Of a DNA stretch of 64,000 bases, positions 34,390 to 47,012 are shown one piece after another. The DNA is from Eriocheir sinensis (lineage: Eukaryota > Arthropoda > Malacostraca > Decapoda > Varunidae), in the NCBI RefSeq assembly GCF_024679095.1, contig NC_066512.1, positions 13,446,536 to 13,510,535 on the forward strand, read 5' to 3'. Below the pieces are notes generated by a model. The model searched no databases and was not told the DNA's origin. It saw nothing but the letters and a program-made list of their open reading frames with translations. Position numbers and translations under genes: made by a program. How positions within the stretch are numbered: position 1 is the stretch's first letter; each line of letters opens with the position of its first letter.

Positions 34390-35200
34390 GGTAAAGATTC
34401 GTATTAGGTCCGTGCCAGTATCTCATAATCTACTTTATGAAACATCACTATCTCTTCATATATCTTTTCTACAAACCTTCAACAGTCATGGAAACGCTTT
34501 GAAAATCCAATTCAAGGACTTTTTTTTACTCCTGAAAATATGGGATAATGTTTACGTAAGCGCGTCGCCTCCTCTGCTGGCCGCGGCGACGCTGCAGCCG
34601 CCGCAGCCGTAAAATAGCTCGCAGAGGGCCTAGGGTCGGGGAGCATATTTAAACTACTCCAACCGAACTTTACGACCTACTAACGGGGGGGCTGCGCCCC
34701 CCTCGACCCCCCCTTCTAACCAGGGGGGAGTACGCCCCCCCCTGGACCCCCCCCTCATGTATATGTGACTTATTTCAGCGAGGAGGTACTTCTCGCAACA
34801 TCGGCTGCAGCGTCGCCGCGGCCAGCACCAGAGGAGGCGACGCGCTTTCGTAAACATTATCCCTTATTTTCAAGAGTAAAAAAAAAGTCCTTGAATTGGA
34901 TTTTCAAAGTGTTTCCATGACTGTTGAAGGTTTGTAGAAAATATATATGAAGAGATACTGATGTTTCACAAGGTAGGTAATGAGATACTGGCACGGACCT
35001 AAAACGAATCTTAACCGCATTCATGTATAATACTCGTCCGCCGAGCAGACAATGAGCAGGCGGAGGATATAATTATGAATATCTGAAAGTATAATATAAA
35101 ACTAATTGGAAATAAATACTGCATGTTCACAGATTTTGTGTCGCCAGACTAGATCAAGACTGTGTTTAGGGTCGCAACCAAAAAAGTTTGGGAACCCCTG
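34390..35200 (-). mobile_element. hAT-like foldback element
   Basis: Arms at about 34390-34600 and 34802-35014 are near-perfect inverted copies (landmark GGACCTAATACGAATCTTTA-like, GTCGCCGCGGCCAG). The loop at 34601-34801 is rich in G and C runs. The right side ends AAAAGTTTGGGAACCCCTG at 35200, which reversed is CAGGGGTTCCCAAACTTTT, a typical hAT terminus. The matching left terminus could not be placed. Confidence 0.55.
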
Positions 35201-35593
35201 GGCTAGAGAATGCGTCCTCCGCCAAGCGCTGCCCGAGTCGCGGTGGTTGTGCCGTGACGAGACACTGACCCACAGGATTGTCGTTAAAGGTGTGAGCTGA
35301 CACGTTGAACAGTTAAGATAATGATAAGCTTTCTGTATTTGCTGGTCATTCTGGGTCACGTGTTCCTCCTACTACACCTTATAATGGGTTGGATATCAGA
35401 AGTTACAGTAGAAAGGACGTAACCGGTACGGAATTCATTATAGTTATTGATCCGTTTTGTTGTTGGAGTTGGTCATGAAAAGAACAATATTTTTTGCTAC
35501 AAGCCAGCACTTAAAGACAGATGGCAACGAATGTTTACATCCAAACACTCGTTTCAAGCACGTGACGGTAAAATCAACGAGAGGGAGGGAAAA

Positions 35594-35720
35594 GATTGCT
35601 CCCTCCCTGCACGGGGGAGCACGGGCCGTTGACAAAGGCAGGGTGCCGACAGACCGACTCTATCGGCGATCGAAATCTAGCCGACCAAGTCGGTCTGTCG
35701 ACGAGGACTGGCGTGTCTCT
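35594..35720 (+). repeat. Short repeat with conserved hairpin core, copy 1
   Basis: Starts GATTGCTCCCTCCCTGCACG and ends GGCGTGTCTCT; closely matched at 58159-58287. The core GCCGACAGACCGACTCTATC is identical in both. This copy has an 11-bp inverted repeat, ACAGACCGACT (35649-35659) and AGTCGGTCTGT (35688-35698). Class unknown. Confidence 0.6.
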
Positions 35721-35755
35721 AAATCAACGAGAGCAGAGTCAAAGTCTATATATAC

Positions 35756-36169
35756 CAAGTCAAGTCACTCTGCCTTCAAAACTACGACCAGCACGCGCAG
35801 GGGGCGGTTTGGGGCGGAGCAGCGGGATGACGTCACTTGAAGCCAGTTCACGGGTGACTAAAGTTGCGGCCGTGTGTGCACTTTGGATGTGCAATCTCGC
35901 TTTCTTTCACCGCGCATTCAGGCAAGCCACTGACGAAAAAAATATGCTATTTTTATTGTGCTATGCGTGACTGTAATTCCAATGCCTACAAACGGCGGTG
36001 TGGGGTGTGAGAGGGGTCATGTTGAAGTGATTGATTTATATTAGTCCGCCTTTCTTCGTTTTCCCTAAGTTCCTGTTTCTACATTCTCTAATTTGGCTCC
36101 AATCAACGTCACGCATAAGCCACGCCTCTGCCGTGTCTCCTCCCACAAAGATGCGTATGACTTGACTTG
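35756..36169 (-). mobile_element. MITE with CAAGTCAAGTCA ends, copy 2 (opposite direction)
   Basis: Reverse-complement copy of 32201-32623, 414 bp, same 12-bp ends, flanked on both sides by TATATA. Small substitutions spread evenly separate the two copies. Confidence 0.8.
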
Positions 36170-36824
36170 ATATATACAATAGACTTTGAGCAGACTCAGC
36201 AAAGTGACGTGACGTCTGCTTGTGTGATAGAGAACGAGTCAGTAGTGTGTTATGGCAAGAGAGTGTATAGGATGAGCGGAGCAATAATGAACAGGTAGGA
36301 AGGAAGCATAATTATGGATGAAACGGGAAGGAAATGGACTGGAAATAATAATTATCACCCACGTACTCATTTCTCAACTCGGCCAGTTGTGTCTGTAGTG
36401 GTGGTTTGTCGCAGCACAGGTGAGCACTGCTGTTCGAAACTGTACTTGTATTCAAAGTTTTCTCCGTGACCAAAATTTATTACAAATATTGCCTTCGCGA
36501 CCCACTTCAAGACTTCTCGACGGCACTGAGGTAAGTTCCGCCACCTCGTATTTAGTCATTTATTTGTGAAGAAGTGGCGACTCATTGAGTAGTCTATCGT
36601 TACCTAGTGCTGGGGCGCGGCCATTACTTCGAGAAGCCATGTTCTAACTGTCTAACACCTGGCTCTTCAGAGTTCGGGTTCGGGCACTGCGTTGAGAGTT
36701 ACAACTATTTTAGTTTCAACTTTCTTACATTTGTGTAATTAACTACCAGACGGCGGGAGATACACAGCTCTTTGTTCACAAGTAAGATCACAAGTAATTA
36801 ACGAATCCTCTCTTTGGCCTGTAG

Positions 36825-37001
36825 ACTGGAGGACGAGAAACGCGAGACATTGCTGCAACAAAGGGACACTCTGTCGAGGAGCCATGAGTGCGAGCTGCTG
36901 CGAGCCGAGCGGGAGCGTGAGGAGAACCACCGGCGGGCGCTACAGGAGGCCCGCCACGCACAGGAGAGGTTGAAGGCGGAGATACGGAGGGAGGCGACCA
37001 G
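36825..37001 (+). CDS. Coiled-coil gene, exon 3
   Basis: 177 nt between CTGTAG|A and CCAG|GTGAGAG, phase AG|A at both ends. Encodes LEDEKRETLLQQRDTLSRSH, ECELLRAEREREENHRRALQ, EARHAQERLKAEIRREAT: an uninterrupted heptad-rich helix with no proline. The LL.Q.RD.L.R.HE.ELLR pattern again follows JAKMIP proteins, though any long acidic/basic coiled coil gives some similarity. Confidence 0.8.
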
Positions 37002-37098
37002 GTGAGAGAAAGACGGATATATAACCTTCTTACATTGTGTTAAAGTCCACACATGTGTGAGTGTCCCTTTAACCTCGCTCCTTCCCTACGTCATGCAG
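37002..37098 (+). other. Short intron between exons 3 and 4
   Basis: 97 bp, donor GTGAGA, acceptor ATGCAG at 37093-37098. Confidence 0.8.
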
Positions 37099-37213
37099 AT
37101 CCGAGCCCTCTGCTGCGTCTTGCTGTCGCTGCACGGACCGTGACCTGGATCGCCTGAACCGAGAGCTCTCCACGCTGCGGGAACACAAGAAGAGACTGGA
37201 GGAGGCTGTACAG
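37099..37213 (+). CDS. Coiled-coil gene, exon 4 (last found; 3' partial)
   Basis: 115 nt between ATGCAG|A and ACAG|GTAAGAC. Encodes SEPSAASCCRCTDRD, LDRLNRELSTLREHKKRLEE, AVQ: a short Cys-containing linker (CCRC) then coiled coil. It ends in phase 0 with no stop codon, so further exons must follow. None was recognised up to 64000, so the rest may lie beyond the window. Confidence 0.75.
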
Positions 37214-37419
37214 GTAAGACTGTGTGTGTGTGTGTGTCATTATTTTCCCCTCTGCGTGTCATGTCAGGTTTCCTATGCACAAGCCAGTTTGTGGATTGGT
37301 CACGGAGTTAATTTTCTCATAAGCTTACTTTTAATCGGGCTATTTTTGTTCGTGGCTTTCAGGGCTTGAAGGAAGAAAAAAAAATAATGCACGTTTCGTA
37401 TAACAAAGCGTGAGTGAGC

Positions 37420-37468
<49 letters not shown>
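37420..37468. repeat. (GT)n microsatellite
   Basis: About 24 GT units in the presumed intron after exon 4. Confidence 0.9.
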
Positions 37469-37470
<2 letters not shown>

Positions 37471-37618
37471 TCACTACTGTCTGATCACGAGCTGGACTCG
37501 TCATCACCAACAAGTACCTTCCCGAATAGAGAAAGGCTCATTATAGTCAATCTCTGGGCACTGCTGGGACCCACACACCACACACACCCCATCCCCCTTG
37601 CTGAAGGGGGGTCACTAA

Positions 37619-39633
37619 AGCCCCGTTCACACTGTGCCGACTCTGGGTCACGACAACCCAGCGATTTTTGCATTTGACAAGTCGGCTCCCACGCTCCAAG
37701 AATGGGGGAATGGGGGGAGGTTCTTTTTTTGGGTCTTGGTGTCGGCTAGTATGATTGCCGACTGTCTGGGACATTCGGCCAACTAGTTGCCAGCATGTCT
37801 GCGACATGCATGCAACTAGTCTCAAGACGAGTCTCAACGGTCATTTTTTGAAATGGCGCCATGTTTACGACAACAACGAATCTGCCGGCAGATTAGCAGA
37901 CAGTCGCAGACAGTCTTGCAGAGTGTCTCAACTGGTTGGCCGACAGTTGCCAAGGAGTTGGCCGACTGTGGCGACAGGAAACGGTAAAAAATTGAAAAAT
38001 GGCCCCGACAGTCGTCACGACTGTCTCAAGACAAGCCAAGACTGTTGACGACAGTGTCGGCGACTGTCCCCGACCTCCCTCATATCTCAACCGGAAATGA
38101 CGGTTGGTCCAGACCCTTGCCCCGTTCACACTGTGCCGACTCTGGGCCACGACAACCCAGCGACTTTTGCATTTAACAAGTCTGCTCCCACGCTCCAAGA
38201 ATGGGGGGAAATTTTTTTGGCGTCTTGGTGTCGGCTAGCATGAGTGCCGACTGTCTGAGACATTCGGCCAACTAGTTGCCAGCATGTCGCAGACGTGCTG
38301 GCAACTAGTCTGAAAACGAGCCATGTCTACGACAACCACGAATCTGCCGACCGATTGGCCGACAGTCACAGACGGTATTGACGACAGTCTTGCAGATTGT
38401 CTGTCAACTGGTTGGCCGACAGTTGCCAAGGAGTTGGCCGACGGTCTTCCCGACCGTCTTCGCGACTGTCTTTGCAACAGCCTTGCCGACTGTCGCCGAA
38501 TTCTACCCAAAATTTTAAAGGGATATTTTGGCAGTAGACATCTTAATAGCAGTCTTCATGGGGCCTGGGGTAATAGGCTATGATGGGCCGAGACTCCGCT
38601 GTGTCTACTTCTAGGGTTTCCACCCGTTCCTTAGAATACGGAATCGCTCTGTATTCGAATGAAATGTAGTGTTCCGTTTTGAACCAATGCGGAACGCCAT
38701 TTGTTTCGTATTTTGTTATCTGAATGGTCAAGCAGATAAAATTCAGTATCTTAAAATTGCAGTGAGTGCATTTTTCGGTTAACAATAAAACCAGTCCGTA
38801 AAATTTGTCAAGGTTCGTCCGAAAAAACGTGTAAAATACGCGACGTAACGTCCCTCCACCCTCCCTCTTGCCTCCACCAGCAGCGGGCAGGGGCTGACAC
38901 TCATGGCATGCTAGAGAAATTTTATGATTGCCACCCGTTCCTTTAAATATGGATCCATTCCGTATTGGAGAGTGAGATGTTGCATTCCACATTTTTCTGA
39001 CCTCAGGGTGGCAGCCCTACTTGTGTCATGCAACCTAAGAGAGAGGCAGCAGGAGTGCGTGCGTGCTGTGCGGCTCCCAAATTTCTGCCAGTGAAACTTA
39101 ACCATGCCCAGAAATTGTTGTGCTTGTGATTGCAAAATGAAAATATAAATTTCCTGATGGCGGCATTTTTTTTAGCCAATATTTCTGAGCCGACAGTCGT
39201 CACGAACGTCCTTCATTAGGCGAAGACTGTTGTCACGACAGTCTCTCATTATTCTTAATTAAGTAGTCGGCACCGACGACTGTGCCGACAGGAAATGGTA
39301 AAAAATTGAAAAATGGCCCCGACAGTCGTCACGACTGTCTCAAGATAAGCCAAGACTGTTGACAACTGTTCCCGACCTCCCTCAGACCTCAACCGGAAAT
39401 GTCGGCTGGTCCAGACCCCTGGCCACTCTTGTCGTGAAAGTTTAGCATGGAATACTTTTTCGCTCTAACCCTCACGACCCCACCTCCCCTCCCGACGTCC
39501 GCTCAACATTCGGCGACCGTTTCTAGACCTCTTTTAAGACATGTCCGACCCTTTCACATCAACATCCAATACCTCGTGTACCCTAGAGTCGTGGGTAATC
39601 GTTGCCCAGAGTCAGCACAGTGGGAACGGGGCT
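37619..39633. mobile_element. Harbinger-type element with TAA target duplication
   Basis: Ends AGCCCCGTTCACACTGTGCC (left) and its near reverse complement GCACAGTGGGAACGGGGCT (right) are flanked by TAA at 37616-37618 and 39634-39636, the 3-bp rule of Harbinger elements. Subterminal GTCGGC/GCCGAC words are repeated many times. An internal restart of the left end near 38118 shows a partial tandem duplication of about 500 bp. A MITE is nested at 38613-39018. No transposase coding was seen, so it is non-autonomous. Confidence 0.7.
38613..39018 (-). mobile_element. MITE with AGGGTTGCCACC-type ends, copy 2
   Basis: About 405 bp, from AGGGTTTCCACCCGTTCC to GGGTGGCAGCCCT, opposite in sense to 11050-11452 and sharing AATACGGAA-type words and a GCAGATAAAATTCAG segment. 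It is nested in the Harbinger-type element. Confidence 0.7.
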
Positions 39634-41228
39634 TAACCACTCCTTGTGAGCTTAAAATTCTCGCCCCGCGGCCTGGCAGGGCACACAAACCTTTAACCAC
39701 TAAGCTGTCGGAGCGGTGTGTGTGTGTGTGTGTGTGTGTGTCAGCATGGTAGAGAGGAGCTATAAAGGGAGGAGGAGCGGCACTGAGGATGTTTGAGGCA
39801 TTATGGTCTAATCGTGTATGTTCTGAAGGCTGAATGCATGGTGAAGGGCAAGGTCAGTGGGATGTATTGGGGGGGGGGGGGGGTGTTGTCGTGGTGCGCT
39901 GAAGCAAGGTGTGCAAGGTAGCTGATCTTAATGCATCGTTTAAAGCAATGTCACTGGGATGCATGAGGATGGAGGATGTGGAATGCATTGAAGGAAGATA
40001 TGAAAGGAAGTTGAAGGAAAACGCTTATACTGAGGATGTGGTGTGAGGCAGAAGAGCATACGTGTGTGGCGTTATGGCGATGGATGGGATGGGAGAAGGT
40101 AAGGAGTTATTCATATGCTCGCTAAAACGTACATGGGTGGCCGTAAGGATGAGAGAGGATTATACATTTTACACGGTGCTGAGGAGTGTATTTGTAAGTA
40201 TTGTGCAGTTGCCATGGCATTAAGGGAAGAGATGTAGTTACTGAGTGTCTGGGAAAATATTTAGGCGACTCTTTAGGCGGGGATACGGTATGAGATGCAG
40301 TTGTCATTCTTTGTGTATGGGCTTAGGAGACGGTATAGTTGCTGAGAGTATCGGAATGCAAATATTTTTTAGTTCTAAGGAAGCCTGCTGGGTCAGTATG
40401 GTCGTGGTGGTGGAGGGAGTGGGTAGTAGTGATGGTGTGACTCATTCCTCGAGCATGTGAAGTGACACGGGTATGATCTCAACGTTGCCTCCACCCACTC
40501 TATCTTCACCCATTCCTCTCCTCTCCGTCACACACCCACACACCCACCTCCTCCCCACACCCACATCCAACTCCATACTGCACTGAGCTCCCAGACCCAG
40601 CTGATGTCACGCCCGATCCTGCTGCTGCCTCTTCTTTGCCGTCAATTTGTGTTCGTGAACTGTACAAAGTATGATTGACTGAACGACTGACAGACTGGCT
40701 GAATGGATCTGGCGAACTCTGCACTGACCTAATTATAAGGAGAATCAATTTCATGGTTTCTTTGAGTTATATTTTTAATCCTCTGTATTTGCTCCACCTC
40801 CTGCTCCTCCTCCTCCTCCTCTTTATATTCTTTCTTGTACTTGTCCTTCCTCTTCTCCTCTTCTTTCTATTGTCCTTGAGTGGAATGAGGAAGTGGGCGT
40901 ACCATGTGGGTGACTGGGACGACAGAGACAGGCTAAGACGTAAGTAAGCTAGACAAAACGAGTGAGGGGAGACATGAAGCGGCGTGGAGACTGTGAGGGG
41001 AAAGGCCGGAGGGGGAGCCATGACGGATTTCAAGTTTTGAGGTGGTGGCGGGTAAGGAGGTTGCGGCGGGCGAAGGCGGTCGGCTCTTGGTGGTGGGGTG
41101 GAGTTGGAGCGTAGGCAGTGCATGACGGTTGGTGATGTGGTGGTGTTGGTGTTGGTAATGGTGCAGAGGGGGTGAGTCATGGGATCAAGTGTCTCGCAGT
41201 CTGGAGGTTACGGATACGGATACGCTCA

Positions 41229-41231
<3 letters not shown>

Positions 41232-41264
<33 letters not shown>

Positions 41265-41291
41265 ACACAGACACACATGATGGTGGTTTGA

Positions 41292-41380
<89 letters not shown>
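41232..41380. repeat. (CT)n, (GT)n-(GA)n cluster
   Basis: CT at 41232-41259, GT at 41294-41314 running into GA to 41380. CT and GA arrays could pair in a transcript. Confidence 0.9.
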
Positions 41381-41387
<7 letters not shown>

Positions 41388-42131
41388 TACGTACCAGGTA
41401 CTGCAGTGATGACGTTTAGAAGGGTGATGGAAAAGGAAGGATTTGTCAAGTTGGAGTTGCTGAGGAGTGGCAGAAGGAATTATGAGGGATATAGCGTTCG
41501 GAGGGAGTGATGATTGTGATTGTTAAGAAATGGATAATGATGATCGACGGAGAAGTTATGATATAGGAGGAAGATAGTTATTTGGCAGTGGAGGAGAACA
41601 GCGGGGATGGATAAGATAGAGACAATGATAGTTGTGTAAAGGAGAGAATGGTGTTGGTGTTGGTAGTAATGGTGATAATGATGATAATAATAAATAATAA
41701 CAATAATAATAATAACGAAAAGCACCACCGCTATCACCACCATAACAACAACAACAACAGCACAGGAACAACCATTCATTCACCACCACCACCACCACTT
41801 CCTTACTAAAACAACAAAAGCACTACTTGAAAACTGGACCAACTGTCACTTCATTCCGTCCTTCCCTTCCCTCCTTACCACCACCTCCACCATCACCAAA
41901 ACTCCTCACTCATTCTTCACCAAGGAATCATTAACGCCATCATAACCACCCACTCCATACAGTAATAAACGAGTTATTTTTATGTATAGGAAAGCTTATA
42001 ATGGAGAACTGTTCCTCCTAGATATGTATTACAGTGATTGCTATGATGGCGGTGGTTGTGGTGGTGGTGTGAGGTAAGGAGGCGGGAGGAGAGCCATGCT
42101 GGTTGATGACGTCATGGAGCATTTGGCGGGA

Positions 42132-42135
<4 letters not shown>

Positions 42136-42198
<63 letters not shown>
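42136..42198. repeat. (GA)n microsatellite
   Basis: About 31 GA units; a further array of 22 units lies at 42669-42712. Confidence 0.9.
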
Positions 42199-42201
<3 letters not shown>

Positions 42202-42663
42202 AATGAGGGATATTGAAAAGGATAAAGGGAGATATGGGATAAAATATTTTGAGGGATGAGAGGAAGGCAGAGAAAAGGAAGGAAAGGAAGAATATTAACA
42301 AGGAAGGGACAAATCAGGGAATGAAAGGCAGAATAAGGAGAAAGGGATGGAGGGAAGATAGGGAGGAAAACATTATCCTACGAGGGATGAAATGTGGGAC
42401 GGAATGGGGTTTGAGATGAAAAATAAGAGGGGAAAGAGAAGCAAATGATGAGAATTAAGAATAGAAGGGGAAAGGTGTAGGTGACAAATTAACAAGCGGG
42501 TGTGTGAGGGATGAACAGAGGGGAAGATAATCGTCCTGAAGGAGTAGGGGTGAGAAGTAGAGCATAAGGAAGACGGAAGAAGAAAGGGAAGAAAGGAAGA
42601 GAACTGAGCTATGGAGAGAAGGGTAAAAAATAGAAACATCAGAGAAATAAAGCATGAAAATAC

Positions 42664-42714
<51 letters not shown>

Positions 42715-43102
42715 GTATAGTAAGGGTAAGAAGCCTGAAACTAGCGAAAAAAAAAATCTGGTAATGGTTACGTGGTGGTGGCTGTGGTGGTGGAAGTTAG
42801 GGTGGTAGTGGTGGTGTATATCACTCAACATCAGCTCTCCCTCCTTCCCTTCCTCTTTTCTTTTCTCCCTCATTCGTTTACGCTTCTATTTTAGCTCTTT
42901 CCTCTCTTCCATCACTCTCCCCTTCCTCCTGTAACTTTTCATTTATTTTTTATGTTTATTATTTCTTGCTTGCTTCCTGCTTACTCCAATTACTTATTCT
43001 TACATTCTGGTCTAAAATGAAGTAACCTACAATTATTTCATTTCGTTCTTCGTAATGTTTCATCTTTTTATCTATTCTCTACTGTCTTGCTTTCGTGCAT
43101 AT

Positions 43103-43163
<61 letters not shown>
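43103..43163. repeat. (CT)n microsatellite
   Basis: About 30 CT units in a CT-rich block extending to about 43450. Confidence 0.9.
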
Positions 43164-43165
<2 letters not shown>

Positions 43166-43506
43166 CTTTACACGCATTATTACGTACGTTTCTTATTCGT
43201 CTATTTCCCAGCTGCTTATCTACCCTTCCTCCTTCTCCTACTTGCCTTCCCTCTCCATATCTATGCTCCCTCGACCTCTCCCTGACTCCCTCTTTCGCCC
43301 CTGCTTCCCTTCTTTCTCTTCTACCTTTCTTTTCCTTATTTGTTTGCTCTCTCTCCCCCTTCCTTCTCTCCTCGCTCCCTTACCTTTCCCTGTCTACTTT
43401 CAACCTAAACATCAACACACTTCGGCCCCGAGTAAACATTTCTCTCTCTGAATGCGTGAGTGTGTGCGTTTGTATGTGACTATGTGCGGCCTAGACCACC
43501 CACTCG

Positions 43507-43508
<2 letters not shown>

Positions 43509-43557
<49 letters not shown>
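43509..43557. repeat. (AC)n microsatellite
   Basis: About 24 AC units, followed at 43651-43701 by a CT array of about 25 units. Confidence 0.9.
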
Positions 43558-43558
<1 letters not shown>

Positions 43559-43644
43559 GGTCCCCCACACTCACGAACACACCTTATCACCTCCCTGTTT
43601 TGTCTATTATCGACGACACCCATCCATCACCATAAAGAGATCAC

Positions 43645-43704
<60 letters not shown>

Positions 43705-43997
43705 GTCTTCGTATGGGCGCCATGTAGTAAATATATCCGACATTAATGGACTTTGCAAGATTAAATAAAGGCATAGTAAGAAAAAATCAGGTAATTGTAC
43801 TTTTTTTTTTTAACTTGATCATACACTTTTGTTACCAACTTTTGCCTCTGATGGATTTTTGTGGTTGATTCTATCAGATTTAATGACAATGCCTCCTCTT
43901 TTATTTATTTTTAACATACATTGCTGACTTGTCCATTTATTCCAAATATGTCGTTTATCTTTGTGGATTGCGTGGAAGTAAATAATTGTCCGTATTT

Positions 43998-44034
<37 letters not shown>

Positions 44035-44059
44035 AGGGCACATGAGGGAAGCAAGAAAA

Positions 44060-44218
44060 CGTGGTGGTGTTGATACTGGTGATGGTGGTGGCAGTGGTAG
44101 TGGTGGTGGTGATGGTGGTGGCAGTGGTGGTGGTAGTGATGGTGGTGGCAGTGGTGGTGGTGGTGATGGTGGTGGCAGTGGTGGTGGTGGTGATGGTGGT
44201 GGCAGTGGTGGTGCCAAG
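44060..44218. repeat. GGTGGT/GAT/GCAGTG minisatellite
   Basis: Tandem units of about 24-27 bp built from GATGGTGGTGGCAGTGGTGG, five to six copies. It can be read as a Gly/Ser/Asp-rich frame, but the frame depends only on a trinucleotide base unit and has no gene context. Confidence 0.85.
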
Positions 44219-44264
44219 AAGACGGGGTAAATTTAGTTTCACGGGAGGGGCGCCGCTCCCTCAT

Positions 44265-44267
<3 letters not shown>

Positions 44268-44312
<45 letters not shown>

Positions 44313-44424
44313 GAGGCATCACCATAATTCACCATCATCATCATCATCAGTCAGTATCATATCCATCACTATAATCATCAATAAAGATGATGTGTACTGC
44401 CATGTGGGTTGAGGCTCCTAAATG

Positions 44425-44467
<43 letters not shown>
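44268..44467. repeat. (CT)n and (GA)n arrays
   Basis: CT at 44268-44312 and GA at 44429-44467, opposite in composition, 116 bp apart, with ATC trinucleotides between. Confidence 0.9.
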
Positions 44468-44473
<6 letters not shown>

Positions 44474-45402
44474 AGCAGGTGGAGGTCACTTTATATACCA
44501 TGCCCTGTCTACTCTCCATTCCTCCCTGTCCCTCCTGCATACTTTCCTCGTCTTTTTCTTCTCTCCTCCCTCATTCTCCCTTCCTTTTCTCCCGTTCTAG
44601 CATTCATCCACCCTTTTCTTCCCTCATGTATTCTCCCTTTTTCACACTCCCTCTCTCCCCTTCCTCTTCTCTTTCCTACCCAGTCTTTCCCTCCCTCATG
44701 CTCATCTTTCGTCTTTCTTCCTCCCTTCGATCCTTCCTTCCTCCCTGCTTTCCCCCTACCCGCGTCTGGCAGTGACAAGTGACGTAGATGGGAGGAAGGG
44801 AGAGAGGGAGGGAGGGGGTGAGCAAGGGAGGAAGGGACTACTCTATCTATGGCGAACAGGTGAGGGTGTTTTAAGTCACCTGTGCCAAAGGGGGAAGGAA
44901 GGAGGAAAGGGAGAGGGAAAAGAAGAAGGGAAGGGAAGGAAAGTGGGGAACAAGGTGCGAAGGAATCAGAGAAGTAAATATAACGAATAAAACAAATGAA
45001 TGTAGAAAGGAAGGAAGGAAGGAAGAAAGGAAAGGAGGGAAGTAAGATACGAAGACATAAAAATAAGTGAATGAACTAAGCAAATCGATGGAAGCAAGGG
45101 TGGAAGGAAGGAAAGAAGGAAGAAATTTAACGTTGAAGGGAAGAAGTATGAATAGAAGGAAAAACAGATGGGAAGAATGGGAGGATGTTAGGGATGAAGG
45201 AAGGAAACAAGAATATGATAAACGAAGGGAAGCGAGAAAGTGGAGGAATATAAATAAGGAAGCGAGCAAGGAAAAAGAGCAGGGATGAATATGAATAAAC
45301 TAATACACGATTTTTTTAAGAGTAAACGGATAGATAGATAATAAACGAAGGAAGTGAGGAAGATGTACGAAAGCCGAGAAGAAAATGACAGTAGAGTGCG
45401 AC

Positions 45403-45404
<2 letters not shown>

Positions 45405-45480
<76 letters not shown>

Positions 45481-45567
45481 ACAGTAACAAGACTAAACAA
45501 ACTCTTCACTCTGTTTATTTAGACTCTTGCAACCTCTTCCTGCAGACCTCACCTGCATATCACGGCC

Positions 45568-45636
<69 letters not shown>

Positions 45637-45690
45637 AAAAAAAATTCACACCCTGTTTTAATTGTATTTCCCGGTCAACAAAAAAATATC

Positions 45691-45743
<53 letters not shown>
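45405..45743. repeat. (GA)n, (GA)n, (CT)n cluster
   Basis: GA at 45405-45478, GA at 45569-45633 and CT at 45692-45743. The last could fold onto either GA array in RNA. Confidence 0.9.
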
Positions 45744-45747
<4 letters not shown>

Positions 45748-45856
45748 TTTTCCCTCTTTCCTCGCCACAAAGAGGAACACATAAGGTCAGGAATTTTTCA
45801 CGTATGGGAGTGTGGTCTTACGGAGGCCACTGGTATGTGTTAAACGTATGGAGGAG

Positions 45857-45905
45857 GAGAAGAAGAAGACGAAGAAGAAGAAGAAGAAGAAGAAGAAGAA
45901 GGAGG
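45857..45905. repeat. (GAA)n trinucleotide array
   Basis: GAA/AGA units with a few substitutions; a purine run able to form triplex (H-DNA) in principle. Confidence 0.85.
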
Positions 45906-46190
45906 AAGAGGAGGAGGCAGAGGGTGAAGAAGAAAATGAGGAGGAGCCGGAGGAGGAATAACAGATGGAGAAGGAGGAGGAGGGTGTGATGTTGATGGAT
46001 TTTAGAAAAGGGTGGAAGTGAATGTCTCGACTCTTGACTAATAGAGAGACACAGGAAGGCAAGTACTCCGAGGGAAGGCCACTCACATTTATTTCTCTTA
46101 CATCATTCTGCTCGTGAACTTGTATGAATATTTCGTCTTAATTTGATAGGATGGTAAAAAAAAAAAAGATGGATGTGGTGGGGAGTGGAG

Positions 46191-46193
<3 letters not shown>

Positions 46194-46281
<88 letters not shown>

Positions 46282-46432
46282 TCAAGGTGTGGTTGTTGGT
46301 ATTTTTGTAGGTGGTGGTGGTGATGGTAGTGGTCGTGGTGGTGGTGGTAGTGGAGATGATACACTTATGATTTTCTCAAGTGTGATAAATTCAATCTCTA
46401 TGTCCTTGGGCGTCCTTAAAGTGCGTAGGTAA

Positions 46433-46475
<43 letters not shown>

Positions 46476-46537
46476 ACCCTCTGTTTGGCTGTAATCCTAG
46501 TTTGTTATGACGTAAACGTGTTGTGATGGTGGGGTGG

Positions 46538-46599
<62 letters not shown>
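46194..46599. repeat. (GA)n, (AC)n, (GA)n cluster
   Basis: GA with one T interruption at 46194-46277, AC at 46435-46472, GA at 46540-46599. Confidence 0.9.
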
Positions 46600-46601
<2 letters not shown>

Positions 46602-47012
46602 AAATAATGGTGTGCAGTGTGAAGGAGACATATGAGAAGAGGGGAGTTAAGGCGAGGCGGACTTAGAGGTGTCTTGAGGGGAGTAAGGAACGTGAGGGGA
46701 ACTAAAATAAGGGGAATGAGGAGGAGGAGGAGGAGGCTTGAGGGAACGAGGAACGAGGAATGGCGCAAGGAGTGAAGATGAACGTGGCAAAACAAGGGTG
46801 GGGGAGATGTAGGAATGTGAAAGGAAAGAAAAGAAGCAAAAAGAATGAAAAGTATTAAATAGATGAGGGGGCGACGGTGGTTGCGAGGGTGTAAGTGTAG
46901 GTGAGTGTAAGAGGAAAAGGAGAATGTGAAGGTAAAAAAGAGCAAAAATAAAATAAAATGGAGTATTAAATAGATGAGGGGACGGGGATAGGTGTGAGGT
47001 GGTGTAGTGTAT

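Larger units (their letters stand above)
39634..47012. other. Low-complexity non-coding region
   Basis: No gene, exon or transposon protein recognised. The strand alternates between AG-rich and CT-rich blocks with many dinucleotide arrays. Long open frames here are artefacts of repeat translation. It may be intron of the coiled-coil gene. Confidence 0.5.

Noticed and set aside
35840..36010. Possible Cys/His zinc-finger-like segment (CAMRDCNSNAYKRR) in the MITE
   Set aside because: Very short, followed by stops, and the opposite copy at 32201-32623 does not preserve a longer frame.
44042..44230. Gly/Ser/Asp-rich frame that might look like a silk or cuticle protein
   Set aside because: It is a trinucleotide-based minisatellite, open in several frames, without signal peptide, splice sites or flanking domains.
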